The notes under the pieces were generated by a model that was given only the letters and a program-made list of their open reading frames with translations, searched no databases and was not told where the DNA came from. From Kordia sp965224175 (GTDB lineage Bacteria; Bacteroidota; Bacteroidia; Flavobacteriales; Flavobacteriaceae), in assembly GCF_965224175.1 (NCBI RefSeq), contig NZ_OZ245041.1, positions 992,001 through 1,056,000 of the forward strand: a DNA stretch of 64,000 nucleotides, given 5' to 3'. The first letter of the stretch is position 1, and every line of letters begins with the position of its first letter. Below, in pieces: positions 10,094 to 18,039 of the stretch. The position numbers and the translations under genes were made by a program.

Positions 10094-11887
10094 ATGAAAC
10101 AAGTTCTACCATTTTTTTACTTTCTTTTATTGTGCTGCTGTTCACTTTTCGCGCAAGAAGAACATTTTCAGATACCTGATAGTTTAGCCAATAAAACGTA
10201 TCACGAACTCATCAGCTATATAAAAAAATATAGATATCTAAAACCCGAAGTAGCCAAAGTATACGCAAATACTTATCACGCAAAAGCAAAAACCAAACAA
10301 AGCAAAGCTAACATTGCAACTAGCTATTTTTATTTGGCAAATATTGCTGATACACAAGGGGAATTTAACCAAGCAGTTTCACTTATAAATAAGGGAATTT
10401 CTATTGCTGATACCAAACAACATAAAACACTAAGAAAACTTTATAATTTAAGAGGAAAAGTTCATGGACAATATGGTAGGTATGAAAAATCGATAAGTGA
10501 TTTTACCAAAACACTTCAAATTTCGGAGGAACATAATGACGAAAGTGGTGTTATCATTGCTAAAATTAATATTGCAGTGATACAGTTAAAAACAAAGCAA
10601 TACTATGAATCGCTTAAAACGTTCCGAAAAATGCTGCATATTTCTAAAGACAGTACGCTGGTGAGCAAAAACTCTAGAGTGAGTATTTTTATTGGTCTTT
10701 GTGATAACTTTCTTAAAACAAAAAAGCTTGATTCTGCACGTTTTTACTTAGACAAAGGCATGGAAGAAAGTATTCGTATTGGCGATTACGAATCTGTAAG
10801 TTATCTGTACCCATTTGATGCTTTGTATTATTATCACAAAAACGACATTCCTAAATCATTAGAAATATTACAAAAGGCAAAAGAAGAAATCTCAAAATTA
10901 CAAGAACAAGAACAACGTAATATTGAAGTATACTATTATATGGCGCAGTGTTATATTGCCATGAAAGATTATAAAACTGCTATTGAACATATTGAAAAAG
11001 CATATAAACTTATTCACTCAGGAGATGCTTCAGGTGAGAAACAAACTTTAAAAGATAATTTTAACAAATCAAAAGAACAAAAGATAGTCACCTCCGAAAA
11101 AAGTCAATTTATTCCTTATGAATATCTTTATTTACTAGAAACATTAGTACAATGTTATGAAGAATTAGGCGATACAAAAAATAGAGATCTTTATTATGAA
11201 AAGTACTATCCGTTGAAGTTAGAAAGCTATCAAAAAGATGTTCGTATACATGAATTGATTTTTGATTTTCATGAAGCTCCACGAATTGCACTCATGGAAA
11301 AATTAAGTAAAAAAGAAGGTGCTGCTGAGAAAAAAGTAAAATATCTATATTATTTGCTTGTATTATTAACTATTGGTATTATGATTGGCTTTATTTTTTA
11401 CCAAAAAAAAGAGCGTCAAAAGCAAATTGCCTATGAAGCATTGATCGAAAAAGTTAATATTTTAGAAACTCAAAATAGTGCAAATGTCGCTTTAAAAACT
11501 TCCACAAAAAAGACAGTTAGCATTACAGACGAAAAAGCACAAGATATCTTAAAAGGTCTTTTAAAGTTTGAACAACAAGAACACTATTTAGATGAAAATT
11601 GCAATTTACGTTTCGTAGCCAAGAAAGTAAAAACCAACGCTACGTATTTATCAAAAATAATAAATACTCACAAAGAATGTAGTTTCAATGAGTATATAAA
11701 TGATCTTCGCATTCAATATACCTTGAAACGTTTGAAGTCCGATTCACTGTTTAGAGCTTATTCAATTAAATCCATTGCGCAAGAAGTAGGCTACAAAAGT
11801 GCGGACTCGTTTACCAAGCATTTTAAAAAGCAAACTTCCTTGTATCCATCGTATTACATCAAAAAACTAAATAAAGAAGAAGTCTAA
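10094..11887 (+). CDS. TPR-containing AraC-family membrane regulator
   Basis: A 597-residue regulator of a type typical of Bacteroidetes. Order: signal peptide (1-20, ending SLFA), a row of TPR repeats (~60-370) expected in the periplasm, one membrane helix (~416-436, YYLLVLLTIGIMIGFIFYQ), a short linker, then a C-terminal AraC helix-turn-helix (~490-590: LRFVAKKVKTNATYLSKIIN, then VGYKSADSFTKHFKKQ). The design lets a periplasmic signal control a cytoplasmic DNA-binding domain. The gene is directly followed by two Gly-Gly leader peptide genes (12007, 12235) and one more at 12834, and the similar regulator at 36247-37980 is also flanked by leader peptides. It may therefore control them (inference). 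Confidence 0.88.
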   Translation: MKQVLPFFYFLLLCCCSLFAQEEHFQIPDSLANKTYHELISYIKKYRYLKPEVAKVYANTYHAKAKTKQSKANIATSYFYLANIADTQGEFNQAVSLINKGISIADTKQHKTLRKLYNLRGKVHGQYGRYEKSISDFTKTLQISEEHNDESGVIIAKINIAVIQLKTKQYYESLKTFRKMLHISKDSTLVSKNSRVSIFIGLCDNFLKTKKLDSARFYLDKGMEESIRIGDYESVSYLYPFDALYYYHKNDIPKSLEILQKAKEEISKLQEQEQRNIEVYYYMAQCYIAMKDYKTAIEHIEKAYKLIHSGDASGEKQTLKDNFNKSKEQKIVTSEKSQFIPYEYLYLLETLVQCYEELGDTKNRDLYYEKYYPLKLESYQKDVRIHELIFDFHEAPRIALMEKLSKKEGAAEKKVKYLYYLLVLLTIGIMIGFIFYQKKERQKQIAYEALIEKVNILETQNSANVALKTSTKKTVSITDEKAQDILKGLLKFEQQEHYLDENCNLRFVAKKVKTNATYLSKIINTHKECSFNEYINDLRIQYTLKRLKSDSLFRAYSIKSIAQEVGYKSADSFTKHFKKQTSLYPSYYIKKLNKEEV

Positions 11888-11924
11888 AAACTGCCCTATT
11901 TTGTTTAGAATAGGTCACATATCT

Positions 11925-11955
11925 TATGAAAATCACATAATGTATTTTATGTTTG
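11925..11955 (+). promoter_or_regulatory. Bacteroidetes-type promoter for the leader peptide pair
   Basis: The -7 box TATGTTTG (11948-11955) fits TAnnTTTG exactly, with TATG at 11925-11928 as a 3-of-4 match to the -33 box TTTG at the ideal 19-base spacing. The expected start of transcription is ~45 bases before the ATG at 12007. Confidence 0.45.
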
Positions 11956-12006
11956 AGTAGTGATAAATATCATGAATACTAAAACTATTTGCTTAAAAAA
12001 ATCATT

Positions 12007-12216
12007 ATGAAAAAAAAATTAAACAAACATTTACGATTCAACAAAACCAATGTTTCTAAACTAAATGCAGAACTTGCTAAAGTGATTTTAGGAGGAAAAA
12101 CTGCAAATAACTACAATCAAAAAACGAAAGAACAAACCTGTCCAGATACATGTGGAGCTACGTGTACAACTTCTAGATTTACTGTTGATTTTGGTAGCAA
12201 TGCCAATGATTGTTAA
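12007..12216 (+). CDS. Gly-Gly leader peptide with TSRFTVD core (RiPP precursor candidate)
   Basis: A 69-residue peptide; the ATG at 12007 is preferred over 11989 because it gives the standard leader MKKKLNKHLRFNKTNVSKLN ending in VILGG (about residues 26-30). The core carries four Cys in the pattern CPDTCGATC plus a late Cys, followed by TTSRFTVDFG. The block C-T-[TS]-SRFTVD is repeated in the next gene, so the two are paralogues. The Cys/Thr/Ser-rich core with an MKKK...LxLNK...ISxLN leader matches what is called class I lanthipeptide-type or TIGR04149-like precursor in Bacteroidetes. No LanB, LanC, radical-SAM or exporter gene lies in the window. Modification is therefore inference. Confidence 0.72.
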   Translation: MKKKLNKHLRFNKTNVSKLNAELAKVILGGKTANNYNQKTKEQTCPDTCGATCTTSRFTVDFGSNANDC

Positions 12217-12234
12217 TCATAAAAACATTTTATC

Positions 12235-12432
12235 ATGAAAAGAAAATCAAAAAACTTCTTCAGTTTAAACAAGATTAACATCTCTAAACTGAACACATTT
12301 AATGAAAATACAATTTTCGGGGGAAATCTTCCATATACTGGAGATAAAAGAACTTGTGATTTAGATACATGTACATCTTCTAGATTTACAGTTGACCTTT
12401 CTGGTCAAAAACCTGGTGACGGAAATCCGTAA
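12235..12432 (+). CDS. Gly-Gly leader peptide, paralogue of the preceding gene
   Basis: A 65-residue peptide starting 18 bases after the previous stop. Leader: MKRKSKNFFSLNKINISKLN, ending with IFGG at residues ~28-31. The core is short and has CDLDTCTSSRFTVDLSG, sharing the CT-SRFTVD block with its neighbour but with only two Cys. Tandem duplicates with a conserved core motif suggest that the SRFTVD block matters for processing or activity. The terminator at 12461-12496 ends the unit. Confidence 0.7.
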   Translation: MKRKSKNFFSLNKINISKLNTFNENTIFGGNLPYTGDKRTCDLDTCTSSRFTVDLSGQKPGDGNP

Positions 12433-12460
12433 ACCAATAAACGCAAAAATTCGAATTCTT

Positions 12461-12496
12461 AAAAGCCAGAGCAATTAACTTCTCTGGCTTTTTTAT
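12461..12496 (+). terminator. Rho-independent terminator after peptide pair
   Basis: AAAAGCCAGAG (12461-12471) pairs with CTCTGGCTTTT (12482-12492), followed by a T run. From here to 12834 (~340 bases) I see no gene, only AT-rich DNA that must hold the promoter of the next peptide gene. Confidence 0.85.
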
Positions 12497-12833
12497 GCAC
12501 TTTTTTGTGAGATATATTCTTTCATTAAAATCTCCACACAAGTAAGCTAATGTTACAATACACAAGACCACTTTTGTTTAATTTAGGGCAAACTCACCTA
12601 CACAGACCAAACATAAGCATAAGATTAACAGCTATTTACATTTCAACTCATTTTTACTCCATGTATTCCTTTTTAAGTTAAAAAACTGAAGTCATAATTC
12701 GTTTAATTTGGGTTTACATTCCTTTTTTCCTACAAAAAACACTAGTAATATTGTTCACAGATCGATCATGGTGTGAAAAAGCCAAACACGAAAAATAACA
12801 GGCACATTACATTAACATTTTAAATACTTAATT

Positions 12834-13109
12834 ATGAAAAAAAAGAAAATATCTGGACTGTCATTAGGGAAAAGAACCGTTTCTTCTTTAAAAGCTTCTA
12901 GTTTATCAGGAGGAACAGGAACATATTTCCATTGTTTTACATTTGCGCCTCCATGTGTGAGTGCTACTGAGCCACCAGAAGATGATAGTTTCTTCTGTAC
13001 TCCGCCTCCAACTGGAACAACAAATCCGCCACCACCGCCAAATCCAACAAACATAACTTGTGGATATAGCTGTATTCCTACTGATTGCGGAACGAGTAAT
13101 CCAAGATAG
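12834..13109 (+). CDS. Gly-Gly leader peptide with proline-rich Cys core
   Basis: A 91-residue peptide. The leader MKKKKISGLSLGKRTVSSL ends in SLSGG at residues ~24-28. The core is unusual: a hydrophobic Cys stretch (YFHCFTFAPPCVS), an acidic part, a Pro-rich middle (TPPPTGTTNPPPPPNPTN) and a C-terminal Cys cluster CGYSCIPTDCG, six Cys in all. The leader type matches those at 12007, 30845 and 35884. It lies on the same strand as the TPR-AraC gene but after a terminator, so it has its own promoter. The proline tract is unlike a normal lanthipeptide; disulfide-rich or unmodified products are possible. Confidence 0.68.
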   Translation: MKKKKISGLSLGKRTVSSLKASSLSGGTGTYFHCFTFAPPCVSATEPPEDDSFFCTPPPTGTTNPPPPPNPTNITCGYSCIPTDCGTSNPR

Positions 13110-13160
13110 TTTTAGTAGTGTTAGAATTCATTTTATGAATATTATTTAGGTTAAACCTTG

Positions 13161-13194
13161 AAAGGGAACACAGGAATAAGTGTTCCCTTTTTTG
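13161..13194 (+). terminator. Rho-independent terminator
   Basis: AAAGGGAACAC (13161-13171) pairs perfectly with GTGTTCCCTTT (13180-13190) before a T run. It ends the proline-rich peptide gene and shows that the nitroreductase frame cannot start at 13180. Confidence 0.88.
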
Positions 13195-13221
13195 TTAACT
13201 GCAATATGCTTATGTTTGTGT

Positions 13222-13956
13222 ATGAGCACAGAAAAAACAGTAACAGAGGCAATTAAATACAGGCGCTCTGTACGCGTCTTTGATAAAGATGTTGATATTG
13301 ACACAGAAAAAGTTAAAAACTGCATACAAAACGCTGTATTAGCTCCTACGAGTAGTAATTTACAGCTTTGGGAGTTTTACCATATTACAGATAAAACTGT
13401 TTTAAAAGAACTTACTACTGCGTGTTTGGAACAAAATGCTGCAAAAACTGCAAAACAGTTAGTCGTAGTCGTTGCTAGAAAAGATTTATGGAAACAACGT
13501 GCAAAAGCAAATGTAAATTTTCTAAAAAGCTTGTATGGCGACAAACCAAAAGAAGAATATTCGCGAAGAGAAAAGTTTGCTCTAAATTATTATCAAAAGT
13601 TGATTCCTCCTATTTATGCTGAATTTTTGGGTATTTATGGATGGATAAAATACGTTGTTTTTAATTGTATCGGATTGTTTCGACCAATATACAGACAAGT
13701 ACGTTTGAGCGATATGCGAATTGTTGCACATAAAAGCGCTGGTTTGGCTGCACAAAATTTTATGATCAGTATGGCAGCTATTGGTTATGATACCTGCCCG
13801 ATGGAAGGTAGTGACACTTTGCGTGTAAAAAAGATATTAAAACTTCCACGCGGTGCAGAAATCAATATGATTATTGGTTGTGGTGTACGAAGTGAGAATG
13901 GAATTTACGGACCACAATTTAGAGTTCCTTTTAAGACAACTTATAGAGAAGTTTAA
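13222..13956 (+). CDS. Nitroreductase family protein
   Basis: A ~244-residue FMN-dependent oxidoreductase of the nitroreductase superfamily. The ATG at 13222 gives MSTEKTVTEAIKYRRSVRVFD, the canonical N terminus with the FMN-binding R-R-S-V-R. The frame upstream of it runs through a terminator. LAPTSSNLQLWEFY is the second FMN/active-site signature; the C-terminal GCGVRSENGIYGPQFR is the usual end. An inserted segment (~100-165) with an aromatic-rich stretch (FLGIYGWIKYVVFNCIGLF) makes it longer than minimal family members and may associate with a membrane or substrate. The substrate is unknown. Confidence 0.9.
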   Translation: MSTEKTVTEAIKYRRSVRVFDKDVDIDTEKVKNCIQNAVLAPTSSNLQLWEFYHITDKTVLKELTTACLEQNAAKTAKQLVVVVARKDLWKQRAKANVNFLKSLYGDKPKEEYSRREKFALNYYQKLIPPIYAEFLGIYGWIKYVVFNCIGLFRPIYRQVRLSDMRIVAHKSAGLAAQNFMISMAAIGYDTCPMEGSDTLRVKKILKLPRGAEINMIIGCGVRSENGIYGPQFRVPFKTTYREV

Positions 13957-14059
13957 CAACCATTTAGGACAACCTTTATTTTAGATTGACGAATTTTAGC
14001 TTGAAAATTTTACAATGATACTTTTGTAATTTATCATCAATAAAACACGAATCAATCAA

Positions 14060-14890
14060 ATGAAGAAAACAACATTTCTAGCGCTGCTATGTCTATTCAG
14101 TTTTTTAATTCCTAGTATAACTTCAGCATGTTCTGTATTGTATTACATAGATGCTAAAACAGGAAAAATATACGTTGTTAATAACGAAGATTATTATTTT
14201 GATGTAAAAGCTTATATTCAAATTGAACCAAAAACTAAGAAAAAATATGCACGTCTTTGGTATGGATGGGATAATTTTGCGCAAGGAGGTATCAATGAAA
14301 AAGGATTGTTCTTTGATGGTGCAGTTACTCCAAAACAACAAAAAATTAAAGGTTATAAAAATCCTAAAAATAATTTAGGAGATAAACTTCTTGCAAAATG
14401 CGCTACCGTGGAAGAAGCTATTGCATTTTTAGAAAAAGAAAAGATCGCATTAAATACCAGTCATATTATGTTTGGTGATAAAACTGGCAAAGCTGTTGTT
14501 GTAGAATGGATTAATGGTGAAAAAAAACTCAATTGGATTCAAGACAATAAACTCATCATGACCAACTATTTGCTTTCAAAACCAGATGAAGGGAACTTTC
14601 CTTGTTATCGCTATAAAAATATTGAAAATAGTATTGCTGAAATGGAAAAAAGCTCCGAAGAAATAAATCTTCGAAAAGTTGGAAATACACTTGGAAGAGC
14701 TGCACAATTACCTGTAAAAACAACTGATGGAAAAACCGGTGGTACTTTATACACCACATTCATAGATATTACTGATAATAAGTTTGCATTATCCTATAAA
14801 CTGAGTAATACCAATGTCTTTCTGTTAGACCTAAATGAAGAGTTCGCCAAATCTAAACGCAAAAAAATCAAGTTAAAAGATATGAAATAA
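14060..14890 (+). CDS. Exported Cys-nucleophile NTN hydrolase (choloylglycine hydrolase-like)
   Basis: A 276-residue exported protein. A signal peptide (MKKTTFLALLCLFSFLIPSITSA) places Cys24 directly at the mature N terminus, as in linear-amide C-N hydrolases, where signal removal exposes the catalytic Cys. Further motifs fit: VVNNEDYYFD near residue 40 (position of the conserved N-x-D), QGGINEKGLFFDG (~78-90, the substrate loop G-G-x-N-E-K-G-L) and a mid-domain EWINGEKK. The family includes penicillin V and bile-salt acylases and acid ceramidase-like enzymes acting on amide bonds. It is monocistronic; the substrate is unknown. Confidence 0.75.
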   Translation: MKKTTFLALLCLFSFLIPSITSACSVLYYIDAKTGKIYVVNNEDYYFDVKAYIQIEPKTKKKYARLWYGWDNFAQGGINEKGLFFDGAVTPKQQKIKGYKNPKNNLGDKLLAKCATVEEAIAFLEKEKIALNTSHIMFGDKTGKAVVVEWINGEKKLNWIQDNKLIMTNYLLSKPDEGNFPCYRYKNIENSIAEMEKSSEEINLRKVGNTLGRAAQLPVKTTDGKTGGTLYTTFIDITDNKFALSYKLSNTNVFLLDLNEEFAKSKRKKIKLKDMK

Positions 14891-15071
14891 TAGAACTCCA
14901 TAAAATTAAGACTTCAAAGAAGTATCTAATTGAAGGACAGTAATATCTATCCACATATTACGCAAACTAGTATTGAAAACATTAAAAATACTTTAGATGG
15001 TTTTGACTTTGAGTAATAAAATTGTAGTTTTAAAAATAACTAAATTCTTAAAATAAAATAGGTTTGATTAT

Positions 15072-15111
15072 AGTAGAAATAACAGGAATTTCTGCTATAC
15101 ATACGTTAGCT
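15072..15111 (+). repeat. attC-like site S0, left end of cassette array
   Basis: TATAGTAGAAAT and ATTTCTGCTATA form a stem with one G-T pair around a short loop, followed by CATACGTTAGCT, where GTTAGCT (15105-15111) looks like the R' recombination core. It starts the first module: the same seven bases recur as the reverse complement AGCTAAC at 15732-15738. The 230 bases upstream (14891-15071) hold no gene I can see. Confidence 0.5.
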
Positions 15112-15122
15112 CCAATAGCAAA

Positions 15123-15737
15123 ATGACAAGAAAAGAATTTGACAATCTAGACGATTCTATTAAGAGTTTTGAACTTATCAAGATACTTAGCGAAGAAAAA
15201 TGGAAAAATATCGAACATTTATCAAGTGAATTTGGAGGTAAACGAATTAAGGGTTTGAAATGGAAAAAAGGATTGACTGAATCTGAAATAGAGGATTTTG
15301 AAAAACAATTAGGTTTTAAATTTCCTGATGCGCTAAAAAACTTTTATAGAGTAATGAATGGTTTAGCGATAATTGATGAAAACTTTACTAAAGAGAAAGA
15401 TTATCCTTTTTATCAAAAATTATATAGGTCTTACCCAGATGATATTAATCTTATTAAAGAAAATACTGATTTTGAGTTAAAGTCTTTCAATATTTCTAAA
15501 GAAGATATATTATCTAAAAAAGTCCCTATGATATTTAATTATTGTGGAAATAGATATTTAATACTTGATGATAACAGACAAGTATTATCAATACGTGGAG
15601 ATGCTATTTTTTATGGAAAAAATTTATCTAAAGGATTATCGAAAGACATTTTTAATGATTTTATGGACACAAAAAAAGAACATCTTTTAAAATATAAGTT
15701 TGTAAATGGCTGGTTAGAAAAAAAGTACTGGAGCTAA
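15123..15737 (+). CDS. SMI1/KNR4 (SUKH) family protein, cassette cargo
   Basis: A 204-residue cytosolic protein with a SUKH-1 domain at ~50-190: GLTESEIEDFEKQLGFKFPDALKNFYRVMNG is the family hallmark (helix, then P-x-x-L-x-x-F-Y-x-x-x-N-G). SUKH proteins are commonly immunity proteins against nuclease-type polymorphic toxins. No toxin gene is next to it, and it sits alone as the cargo of the first cassette-like module, so it is a candidate orphan immunity gene (inference). The stop codon overlaps the first arm of the following site S1, as is frequent in integron cassettes. Confidence 0.85.
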   Translation: MTRKEFDNLDDSIKSFELIKILSEEKWKNIEHLSSEFGGKRIKGLKWKKGLTESEIEDFEKQLGFKFPDALKNFYRVMNGLAIIDENFTKEKDYPFYQKLYRSYPDDINLIKENTDFELKSFNISKEDILSKKVPMIFNYCGNRYLILDDNRQVLSIRGDAIFYGKNLSKGLSKDIFNDFMDTKKEHLLKYKFVNGWLEKKYWS

Positions 15738-15808
15738 CAAAATGTATAAAACATAGCTAATAAGGGCTTAACCGAAAGGTTGGTGCATATTTAGAAAGTC
15801 CGTTAGTA
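15732..15808 (+). repeat. attC-like site S1
   Basis: It begins AGCTAAC (R''-like; exact reverse complement of GTTAGCT at the start of this module, 15105-15111), continues AAAATGTATAAAACATAGC, has an inner hairpin (AACCgaaaGGTT) and ends AGTCCGTTAGTA, with GTTAGTA at 15802-15808 as R'. Length ~77 bases. The ATGTATAAAA block is shared with S2, S5, S6 and partly S7. Confidence 0.65.
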
Positions 15809-15821
15809 AATATTAATAGTA

Positions 15822-16745
15822 ATGAATAAACACTTATCGATTTTCTTAGTCATATCAATATTTTTTAGTTGTAAAAACAATACAATTTCATATTTCGACC
15901 AAGAACCTCCTTCTACAACCCCTAAATTATTTGCACCAACAATTGTGAACACTGACAATGTCGAATTGAATGTCGTTTTTAACTATGATAATACAGAAAT
16001 GTTTTTCTCAAGAATTGTAGACAATAGCTTTGTTATTCATCATTCTGAACTTACCAATGGCAAGTGGTCTGATATTAAACCCATTAAAATGTATGGCGAT
16101 AATGTTTTAGTTTCAGTTGCCTGTGACCCTACAATTACCAAAGACGGAAAGACAATGTATTTCCTTGGTGTTGACCCTAAACTTTACAACAATAATGTTA
16201 CTCGAGAAGAACTTTATACAATTCCCCCGGATATTTATGAGAGCAGAAAAGTAGATGGAAAATGGCAATCAGCTTCTAAAGTCGATTTCTCAGTCTCCAC
16301 GGAATATTTAGAAACCTATCCTGTTGTTACAGCAGAAGGAAGTTTATATTTTCGTTCAAACAGACCAAATAGTAAAGGTGGAATGCAAACATATCGTGCG
16401 CAATATTTAGGAAATGGAAAATTTGATACACCTGTTATCATAAATACTAAGACAGAGAACAAAGAACTAATAACATATGTTTCACCAGATGAGCGTTATG
16501 CCATTACTAATGGACAAGGTAAATTTCAAATAACGTTTAATGAAAATGGCAAATGGACAAAACCAAAAGAAATACCTTTAAAGTATGAAAGTAATTGGCG
16601 TTATTATTGTCCTTATATGTCTTCTGACGAAAAGTATTTTATCTATTCCAGAAAATATAATAACCCTGAAAAAAAAGGATGGGCAGGTGTTGAAAAAGGA
16701 GAAGTTTATTGGGTAAACGCTGACATACTTTTCAATACGAAATAA
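15822..16745 (+). CDS. PD40 beta-propeller lipoprotein, cassette cargo
   Basis: A 307-residue lipoprotein: the signal MNKHLSIFLVISIFFSC gives Cys17 as the acylation site. The body has repeated propeller-blade motifs of the PD40/TolB-like type: FNYDNTEMFFSR, ITKDGKTMYFLG, VTAEGSLYFRSNRP, VSPDERYAITNG and MSSDEKYFIYSR, spaced ~50 residues apart. It is probably anchored in the periplasm or at the surface; the function is unknown. The ATG lies 13 bases after the R' core of S1, so it is the only gene of the second module. Confidence 0.8.
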   Translation: MNKHLSIFLVISIFFSCKNNTISYFDQEPPSTTPKLFAPTIVNTDNVELNVVFNYDNTEMFFSRIVDNSFVIHHSELTNGKWSDIKPIKMYGDNVLVSVACDPTITKDGKTMYFLGVDPKLYNNNVTREELYTIPPDIYESRKVDGKWQSASKVDFSVSTEYLETYPVVTAEGSLYFRSNRPNSKGGMQTYRAQYLGNGKFDTPVIINTKTENKELITYVSPDERYAITNGQGKFQITFNENGKWTKPKEIPLKYESNWRYYCPYMSSDEKYFIYSRKYNNPEKKGWAGVEKGEVYWVNADILFNTK

Positions 16746-16756
16746 AATAAACACTT

Positions 16757-16886
16757 GCTAACATTGTATAAAAATAATAACGGTTTAATCGCTAAAACGA
16801 AATGAATTTTACAAATCAAAAGACAGTAATAAACCGAAAAGTAAGTATGTAAAATTCCCTACTATTATTATACTAGTCCGTAGTAC
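16757..16886 (+). repeat. attC-like site S2
   Basis: Starts TGCTAAC (16757-16763; 6 of 7 bases complementary to the module start GTTAGTA), then ATTGTATAAAAATAATAACGG. The far arm CCCTACTATTATTATAC pairs with GTATAAAAATAATAACGG allowing few mismatches. It ends CTAGTCCGTAGTAC, a degenerate R' that lacks one T. Length ~130 bases with no gene inside. Confidence 0.6.
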
Positions 16887-16955
16887 ATCAAAATTGAATG
16901 CAGCTTGTCTTCATATTATATGCAAAAACGACTAAAAAAACATTAACAAATTTGA

Positions 16956-17870
16956 ATGGAAGCCATAATTACAATTGTAGGTTTTTTGGGATCAGGAAAA
17001 ACTACATTACTAAAAACCCTGACAAACAACTATATTGATAAAGGCTGGAAACCTTTTGTTATTCTTAATGATTATGAAAACGCAAATCTTGATGCTCAAT
17101 GGTTTACTCAACAAATAGAATTTAATCAAGTTAGAGCGCTTAGTGGAAGCTGCATATGTTGCAATGGTATTAATCAGTTAAGAGATTTTGTGAATAAAAT
17201 CCCTGAACGGACTAAAGGAATTACATTTATAGAAGCTAATGGTACTTCTGATGCATGTTCACTTATGAGTTTTCTTGGTGTTGGACTTAAAAATAGGTTT
17301 CTTCCACCAGTACAAATATCTGTAGTCAATGTTAAAAATTGGCAAAAAAGAGGAGAGCACAATGAACTTGAATCAAATCAGATTCAGGTGTCTTCTTTGA
17401 TTATTTTAAGTCACATTGAAAATGTAAAGAAGGAAAGATTAAATTTTGTTATTAATGATATTAAAAAATTCAATCCACTAGCAGAAATTATTGAAATAGA
17501 TAAAATTGATATTCATCTCATTCCTAAATTATCTCCATCTAAAAACAAATACAATAAGTTTGATCATTTCAAAGCCCATTGGTCTTCATGTTCCTCAGAT
17601 TTACCAAATTTACCAAATTCAGAATGTATTTATGATATCTGCAATTCCCTACCAAAAACCATATTACGTGTAAAAGGCTGTACTCAAATTGGCAAAAATG
17701 AGGAGTATACGTATTTTGAACGCATGCCAAATGGGGAAATATCTGTCCGACCTTTTAATGGAATACCAGTTACGGGTTCAAAAATTCTTACTATAGGTCC
17801 AGGAAGTGAACCAGAACTACTTGAGAAAGTCGTTAAAATTAACCTGTTAAAACATAATTATCACAATTAA
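16956..17870 (+). CDS. CobW/G3E-family GTPase (putative metallochaperone), cassette cargo
   Basis: A 304-residue P-loop GTPase of the CobW (COG0523) group. The Walker A is GFLGSGKTTLL (residues 9-19), and CICC at 66-69 is the family's CxCC metal-binding motif, preceded by ALSGS. FIEANGTSDACSLM occupies the switch/Walker B region (canonical E-x-x-G), and SLIILSHIENV replaces the usual NK-D guanine motif region. The C-terminal part (ILRVKGCTQIGKNEEYTYFERMPNG) resembles CobW_C. Members insert or traffic Zn, Co or Fe. The metal is unknown. It is the single gene of the third module. Confidence 0.85.
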   Translation: MEAIITIVGFLGSGKTTLLKTLTNNYIDKGWKPFVILNDYENANLDAQWFTQQIEFNQVRALSGSCICCNGINQLRDFVNKIPERTKGITFIEANGTSDACSLMSFLGVGLKNRFLPPVQISVVNVKNWQKRGEHNELESNQIQVSSLIILSHIENVKKERLNFVINDIKKFNPLAEIIEIDKIDIHLIPKLSPSKNKYNKFDHFKAHWSSCSSDLPNLPNSECIYDICNSLPKTILRVKGCTQIGKNEEYTYFERMPNGEISVRPFNGIPVTGSKILTIGPGSEPELLEKVVKINLLKHNYHN

Positions 17871-17874
17871 GTTT

Positions 17875-18015
17875 GTATAACGCACAACAGCAACGTGTAT
17901 AGTTAATAGTTAAACTAGTTAAGACAAAGAAAATTTTCTACCTTTAAGAAATAGTAATATAGCGGAAAATCATAGCTGACTTTCCGCAACGAGCTACACA
18001 CAAAACTGTTGTAAC
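17875..18015 (+). repeat. attC-like site S3
   Basis: GTATAACGCACAACAGCAACGTGTATAG on the left; CTACACACAAAACTGTTGTAAC on the right. ACAACAG pairs with CTGTTGT and GTGTATAG with CTACACAC (one mismatch). The centre holds a perfect GCGGAAA/TTTCCGC hairpin. R' is GTTGTAAC (18008-18015), which is mirrored by ATACAAC at the start of S4. ~140 bases, no gene inside. Confidence 0.6.
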
Positions 18016-18039
18016 ACATTTGACAAAACCGACCTGAAT

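Noticed and set aside
10094..13109. Complete lanthipeptide biosynthetic cluster
   Set aside because: No dehydratase, cyclase, radical-SAM enzyme or peptidase-exporter gene is present; only precursors and a regulator.
13180..13221. Upstream extension of the nitroreductase frame
   Set aside because: It begins inside a rho-independent terminator and adds residues unlike the family; ATG 13222 gives the canonical N terminus.
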